Below are positions 53,250-56,397 of a stretch of DNA of 56,397 nt, piece after piece. The notes under the pieces were generated by a model that saw nothing but the letters and a program-made list of their open reading frames with translations, had not been told where the DNA came from and searched no databases. Origin of the DNA: Suilimivivens sp964458255. GTDB taxonomy: Bacteria > Bacillota > Clostridia > Lachnospirales > Lachnospiraceae. The stretch spans positions 1-56,397 of the forward strand of contig CAYWHY010000004.1 of the NCBI GenBank assembly GCA_964458255.1, written 5' to 3'. The translations under genes and the position numbers were made by a program. Every line of letters starts with the position of its first letter. Position 1 is the first letter of the stretch.

Positions 53250-54473
53250 TTACTTATCATCTGCAGCTGCAACACCCGGCAATACTTTGCCTTCCAAAAA
53301 TTCCAGGGAAGCACCGCCACCTGTAGAAATATGGCTCATCTTGTCAGCAAAACCAAGCTGGTTAACAGCTGCTGCGGAGTCACCGCCACCGATAATTGTT
53401 GTAGCTTCTGTTTCAGCTAAAGCCTTAGCTACAGCAATAGTACCTTTTGCAAGAGTAGGGTTCTCGAATACACCCATAGGTCCGTTCCAAACAACAGTCT
53501 TAGCAGACTTAACAGCGTCAGCATAAAGCTCTGCTGTCTTTGTTCCGATATCAAGACCTTCCATACCTGCGGGGATCTTGTCAGCATCTACTACAGATAC
53601 TTCGATAGGTCCATCGATAGGATCAGGGAAACCTGCAGCGATTGTTGTATCAATAGGAAGTAATAACTTCTTACCAAGGCTTTCAGCCTTAGCCATCATT
53701 TCTTTACAGTAATCAAGCTTCTCATCATCAACGAGAGAATTACCGATTTCATAGCCCTGTGCTTTTAAGAATGTGAATGCCATACCACCACCGATGATAA
53801 GAGTATCACATTTTTCAAGAAGGTTATTGATAACGTTTAATTTATCAGCAACTTTAGCACCACCAAGGATTGCAACGAAAGGTCGTACCGGATTCTCTAC
53901 TGCATTACCAAGGAAGTCGATTTCTTTCTGCATTAAGTAACCAACTGCACAGTCGCCACCCTTAGCACGAACAACATCTGTTACACCGGCAACAGAAGCG
54001 TGTGCTCTATGGGAAGAACCGAAAGCGTCACATACATAAACATCGCAAAGGTCAGCTAATTCTTTGGAGAATTCTTCGCCGTTCTTTGTTTCTTCTTTTC
54101 CACGGAAACGTGTATTCTGAAGTAATACAACATCTCCTTCTTTCATAGCTGCAACTGCTTTAGTAGCAGCTTCGCCTGTTACGTTGTAATCAGCTACGAA
54201 TACAACTTCCTTGCCTAACTTTTCGGAAAGTCTCTTGGCAACGGGTGCTAAAGATTCCTTCTCGTTAGGACCTTCTTTCACTTTTCCAAGATGGGAGCAA
54301 AGGATAACCTTACCGCCATCGTTTAATAACTTCTGAATGGTAGGAAGTGCTGCGTTGATACGTGTTTCATCTGTAATTTCACCATTCTTTAAAGGCACGT
54401 TAAAGTCACATCTTACAAGTACGCGCTTTCCGGCTACGTTGATATCATCAACTGATTTCTTGTTTAATCCCAT
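53250..54473 (-). CDS. pgk: Phosphoglycerate kinase
   Basis: The 407-residue glycolytic kinase makes ATP from 1,3-bisphosphoglycerate. The N-terminal domain has VLVRCDFNVPL and the substrate-binding HLGK segment; the C-terminal nucleotide domain has WNGPMGVFE and GGGDSAAA. I chose the ATG at 54473 because TGGAGG lies 9 nt upstream. The 171 bp between gap and pgk hold several hairpins, so pgk may be partly regulated apart from gap. Confidence 0.99.
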   Translation of the reverse strand: MGLNKKSVDDINVAGKRVLVRCDFNVPLKNGEITDETRINAALPTIQKLLNDGGKVILCSHLGKVKEGPNEKESLAPVAKRLSEKLGKEVVFVADYNVTGEAATKAVAAMKEGDVVLLQNTRFRGKEETKNGEEFSKELADLCDVYVCDAFGSSHRAHASVAGVTDVVRAKGGDCAVGYLMQKEIDFLGNAVENPVRPFVAILGGAKVADKLNVINNLLEKCDTLIIGGGMAFTFLKAQGYEIGNSLVDDEKLDYCKEMMAKAESLGKKLLLPIDTTIAAGFPDPIDGPIEVSVVDADKIPAGMEGLDIGTKTAELYADAVKSAKTVVWNGPMGVFENPTLAKGTIAVAKALAETEATTIIGGGDSAAAVNQLGFADKMSHISTGGGASLEFLEGKVLPGVAAADDK

Positions 54474-54507
54474 GATTAAATCCTCCATTTTTATTTTTGA
54501 AATATTA

Positions 54508-54536
54508 AAGGGCCCGGTCCATAAGACCGGACCCTT
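54508..54536 (-). terminator. Hairpin before pgk, possible attenuator or partial terminator
   Basis: On the minus strand AAGGGTCCGGTC and GACCGGGCCCTT form a GC-rich 12-bp stem with one U-G pair and a 5-nt loop. The tail is TTTAATATTT, only partly T. It lies about 34 nt before the pgk start, so it could stop part of the gap transcript or stabilise its 3' end. Confidence 0.55.
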
Positions 54537-54570
54537 AAGGTCTTCTAAGCTACCTCTCGTTTAGCCAGCC

Positions 54571-54640
54571 GAAGAATTGCGAATCAATTCTTCCAAACTT
54601 CGCCGCAGGCGAACGTTGCAACTTCACTGTAAGTGAACGT
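54571..54640 (-). repeat. Cluster of short hairpins between gap and pgk
   Basis: Three small perfect stems stand in a row: GAAGAATTG/CAATTCTTC (54571-54593), TTCGCC/GGCGAA (54599-54613) and TTCACT/AGTGAA (54623-54637). The last two are each followed by GAACGTTG, giving a repeated pattern TTCNC-GNA-GNGAACGTTG. This looks like an intergenic repetitive element, but I cannot count copies elsewhere in the genome. Confidence 0.5.
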
Positions 54641-54644
54641 TGTC

Positions 54645-55658
54645 TTATGCTAATTCAGAGAAGTATTTGATTGTTCTTACCATCTGGCTTGTGTAAGAAT
54701 TTTCGTTGTCATACCAAGATACAACCTGTACCTGAGTATTTCCATCTTCCATAGGAGCTACCATTGTCTGTGTAGCATCGAATAAAGAACCATATGTCAT
54801 ACCGATAACGTCAGAAGAAACGATTTCATCTGTGTTGTATCCGTAAGAATCTGTAGGTGCTGCCTTCATAGCTTCGTTGATCTGATCCTTTGTTACGTTA
54901 CCCTTAACAACTGCAACTAAGATTGTTGTAGATCCTGTAGGGGTTGGTACACGCTGTGCAGAACCGATTAACTTGCCGTTTAACTCTGGGATAACTAAGC
55001 CGATAGCCTTAGCTGCACCTGTTGAGTTAGGAACGATGTTCTGAGCACCTGCTCTAGATCTTCTCTTGTCGCCCTTTCTCTGTGGTCCGTCAAGGATCAT
55101 CTGATCACCTGTGTAAGCATGAACTGTTGTCATGATACCAGACTGGATTGGAGCTAAATCGTTAAGAGCCTTAGCCATAGGAGCTAAACAGTTTGTTGTA
55201 CAAGAAGCTGCAGAGATAACTGTATCTGTAGCCTTTAATGTATCGTGGTTTACATTGTAAACGATTGTAGGAAGATCATTTCCTGCTGGAGCAGAAATAA
55301 CAACCTTCTTAGCACCTGCTGTGATATGAGCAGAAGCCTTATCCTTAGATGTATAGAATCCTGTACACTCTAATACTACGTCTACATCTAAGTCTCCCCA
55401 AGGAAGCTCTGCTGCGTTAGCCTTAGCGTAGATTGTAATCTTCTTTCCGTTAACTGTGATAGAATCCTCACCGTATTCTACAGTATCAGCGTACTTATAT
55501 TTTCCCTGTGCTGTATCATATTTTAATAAGTGAGCAAGCATTTCAGGACTTGTTAAGTCATTGATTGCTACTACTTCATATCCTTCTGCATCGAACATCT
55601 GTCTGAATGCAAGACGACCAATACGGCCAAAACCATTAATTGCTACTCTTACTGCCAT
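54645..55658 (-). CDS. gap: Glyceraldehyde-3-phosphate dehydrogenase
   Basis: The 337-residue type I enzyme has the NAD-binding NGFGRIGRLAFRQ motif, the catalytic Cys in SAASCTTNCLAP, and the phosphate-site GAAKAIGLVIPEL region. It oxidises glyceraldehyde 3-phosphate to 1,3-bisphosphoglycerate, which pgk downstream uses. AGGAGG precedes the ATG. Codon use seems more biased (many GTA, GCT, GAA) than in neighbouring genes, as expected for high expression; this is an impression, not a count. Confidence 0.99.
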   Translation of the reverse strand: MAVRVAINGFGRIGRLAFRQMFDAEGYEVVAINDLTSPEMLAHLLKYDTAQGKYKYADTVEYGEDSITVNGKKITIYAKANAAELPWGDLDVDVVLECTGFYTSKDKASAHITAGAKKVVISAPAGNDLPTIVYNVNHDTLKATDTVISAASCTTNCLAPMAKALNDLAPIQSGIMTTVHAYTGDQMILDGPQRKGDKRRSRAGAQNIVPNSTGAAKAIGLVIPELNGKLIGSAQRVPTPTGSTTILVAVVKGNVTKDQINEAMKAAPTDSYGYNTDEIVSSDVIGMTYGSLFDATQTMVAPMEDGNTQVQVVSWYDNENSYTSQMVRTIKYFSELA

Positions 55659-55717
55659 GTCTTAATTCCTCCTAGAATTTCATATAATTTTGTAGGATTC
55701 AACACCCACCTGTCTCT

Positions 55718-55746
55718 ATTCTAACTAATTTCCAAAAAAAATACAA
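55718..55746 (-). promoter_or_regulatory. gap promoter
   Basis: The minus strand reads TTGTAT, a 17-bp spacer with a run of T, then TAGAAT. The predicted start is near 55711, leaving a leader of about 50 nt before gap. Confidence 0.6.
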
Positions 55747-55834
55747 GCCTTAACATCCTGTTTGTGAATATTTTCACTGTTTTTGTAAATGTAATAAAAT
55801 ATTTTGTCTATTTTTTGTGAAACTTGTGCATTTT

Positions 55835-56397
55835 TTACCTATGCTTCTTCTTTTTCTTCTCTACGGAATAGCCAAACTTTCCCAGCTTCTTTCCCAACAA
55901 AAAATATTCTCCATGAGAATACGTTACAAGTCCGGTCTTGTTCAATTCAAATTTTCCCTTTTCATCCATATGGGAATCTTCTACACTGACAGAAACCACT
56001 TCTGCAATAAACATATGATGGCTTCCAAGTTCCCTGATTTCCACAACCTTACACTCTATATTCACCGGACTATCTGCAATGGACGGTACGGATACTTTCT
56101 TCGAAGGTTCTGCCGTCAAATGCATCTCCTTAAACTTGTCCACATCTCTTCCGGAACGCACACCACAATAATCCGTAGCAAACACCAGATCCTTTGTCAC
56201 AAGGTTGATAACAAACTCTCCTGTTTCCCTAATCAGATCATAGGAATATCTGTCCGGACGAACGGATATGGATACCATTGCCGGAGAGGAACATACCGTT
56301 CCTGCCCAGGCAACAGTGATTATATTTGGTTTTTCCCCGGGTCTGCCGCAACTGACCATAACCGCCGGCAGGGGATATAACATATTTCCCGGTCTCC
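55835..56397 (-). CDS. Flavin reductase-like protein, partial at the window end
   Basis: The visible 187 or so codons match the flavin reductase-like FMN-binding split-barrel family: PLPAVMVSCG near the start, NIITVAWAGT, then RETGEFVINL and a His-containing GSHHMFIAEV segment. The frame stays open to the last base, and the residues before the first Met (RPG-N) look like family sequence, so the gene begins beyond the window. It probably binds FMN and reduces flavin or a related acceptor with NAD(P)H. The C-terminus ends in five lysines. It is followed by the gap promoter and is transcribed in the same direction as gap. Confidence 0.88.
   Translation of the reverse strand, partial: RPGNMLYPLPAVMVSCGRPGEKPNIITVAWAGTVCSSPAMVSISVRPDRYSYDLIRETGEFVINLVTKDLVFATDYCGVRSGRDVDKFKEMHLTAEPSKKVSVPSIADSPVNIECKVVEIRELGSHHMFIAEVVSVSVEDSHMDEKGKFELNKTGLVTYSHGEYFLLGKKLGKFGYSVEKKKKKHR

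Noticed and set aside
1..56397. CRISPR arrays, insertion sequences, prophage, tRNA or rRNA genes
   Set aside because: I saw no spaced direct repeats, transposase or phage genes, CCA-type tRNA folds or rRNA segments. The six-gene cluster shows no flanking repeats or integrase that would mark it as a mobile island.

Overview
The window looks like a chromosomal segment of a low-GC, anaerobic, fermentative Clostridia, most likely Lachnospiraceae. The basis is an acetate-forming pta-ackA pair, an [FeFe]-hydrogenase, a SpoIID-type protein, a T-box-controlled pheST, the UPF0237/UPF0210 pair, and large lipoprotein sugar-binding proteins with split carbohydrate permeases. This placement is inference from gene content; no rRNA or other species marker is present. 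Almost all genes lie on the minus strand. The plus-strand genes are tmcAL, the lacI-type regulator, uxaC and a chemoreceptor.

Layout. (1) 193-5934: an operon of DUF1846 protein, orphan sensor kinase, many-spanning membrane protein and lipoprotein, preceded by a promoter and a leader with three consecutive hairpins. (2) 6119-9788: ackA and pta, divergent from tmcAL, whose product uses acetate. (3) 9761-18902: a hexuronate locus. uxaB and uxaA are translationally coupled to a NuoF-tail/GltD-like flavoprotein and an [FeFe]-hydrogenase, and are divergent from a LacI-type regulator plus uxaC. Two matching TGTAA-N4-TTACA sites sit at the starts of the two divergent promoters. (4) 18926-29764: a six-gene cluster of solute-binding lipoprotein, two sugar-type ABC permeases, HlyD-like adaptor, MacB-type extracytoplasmic domain joined in frame to a second solute-binding lipoprotein, and a GGDEF protein. 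Its promoter lies inside the loop of a terminator-like 15-bp inverted repeat. No ATPase gene is present. (5) 29800-38064: a housekeeping operon of zinc-finger membrane protein, polA, coaE, large FtsA-like protein, WalJ-type hydrolase, UPF0237 and UPF0210. (6) 38255-40291: a chemoreceptor. (7) 40360-47575: T-box, pheS, pheT, M18 aminopeptidase, queA, PilZ protein, VanZ protein. (8) 47656-51193: YihY and SpoIID-like proteins and a probable 6S RNA. (9) 51327-56397: a GtrB-like glycosyltransferase, the glycolytic run gap-pgk-tpiA, and a flavin reductase cut by the window end.

How they fit together: region 3 converts galacturonate/glucuronate-derived intermediates to 2-keto-3-deoxygluconate and may tie this to H2 metabolism. 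Region 9 supplies lower glycolysis and region 2 makes ATP and acetate. Region 4 looks like a sugar-sensing or import system with an added envelope module and c-di-GMP output. The best candidates for undescribed biology are the region-4 cluster and its promoter, the uxa-hydrogenase operon, and the DUF1846 leader. No CRISPR array, insertion sequence, prophage, tRNA or rRNA was seen. The only stretches over 300 bases without a protein gene are 47303-47655 (T-box) and 50907-51326 (6S RNA and terminators).
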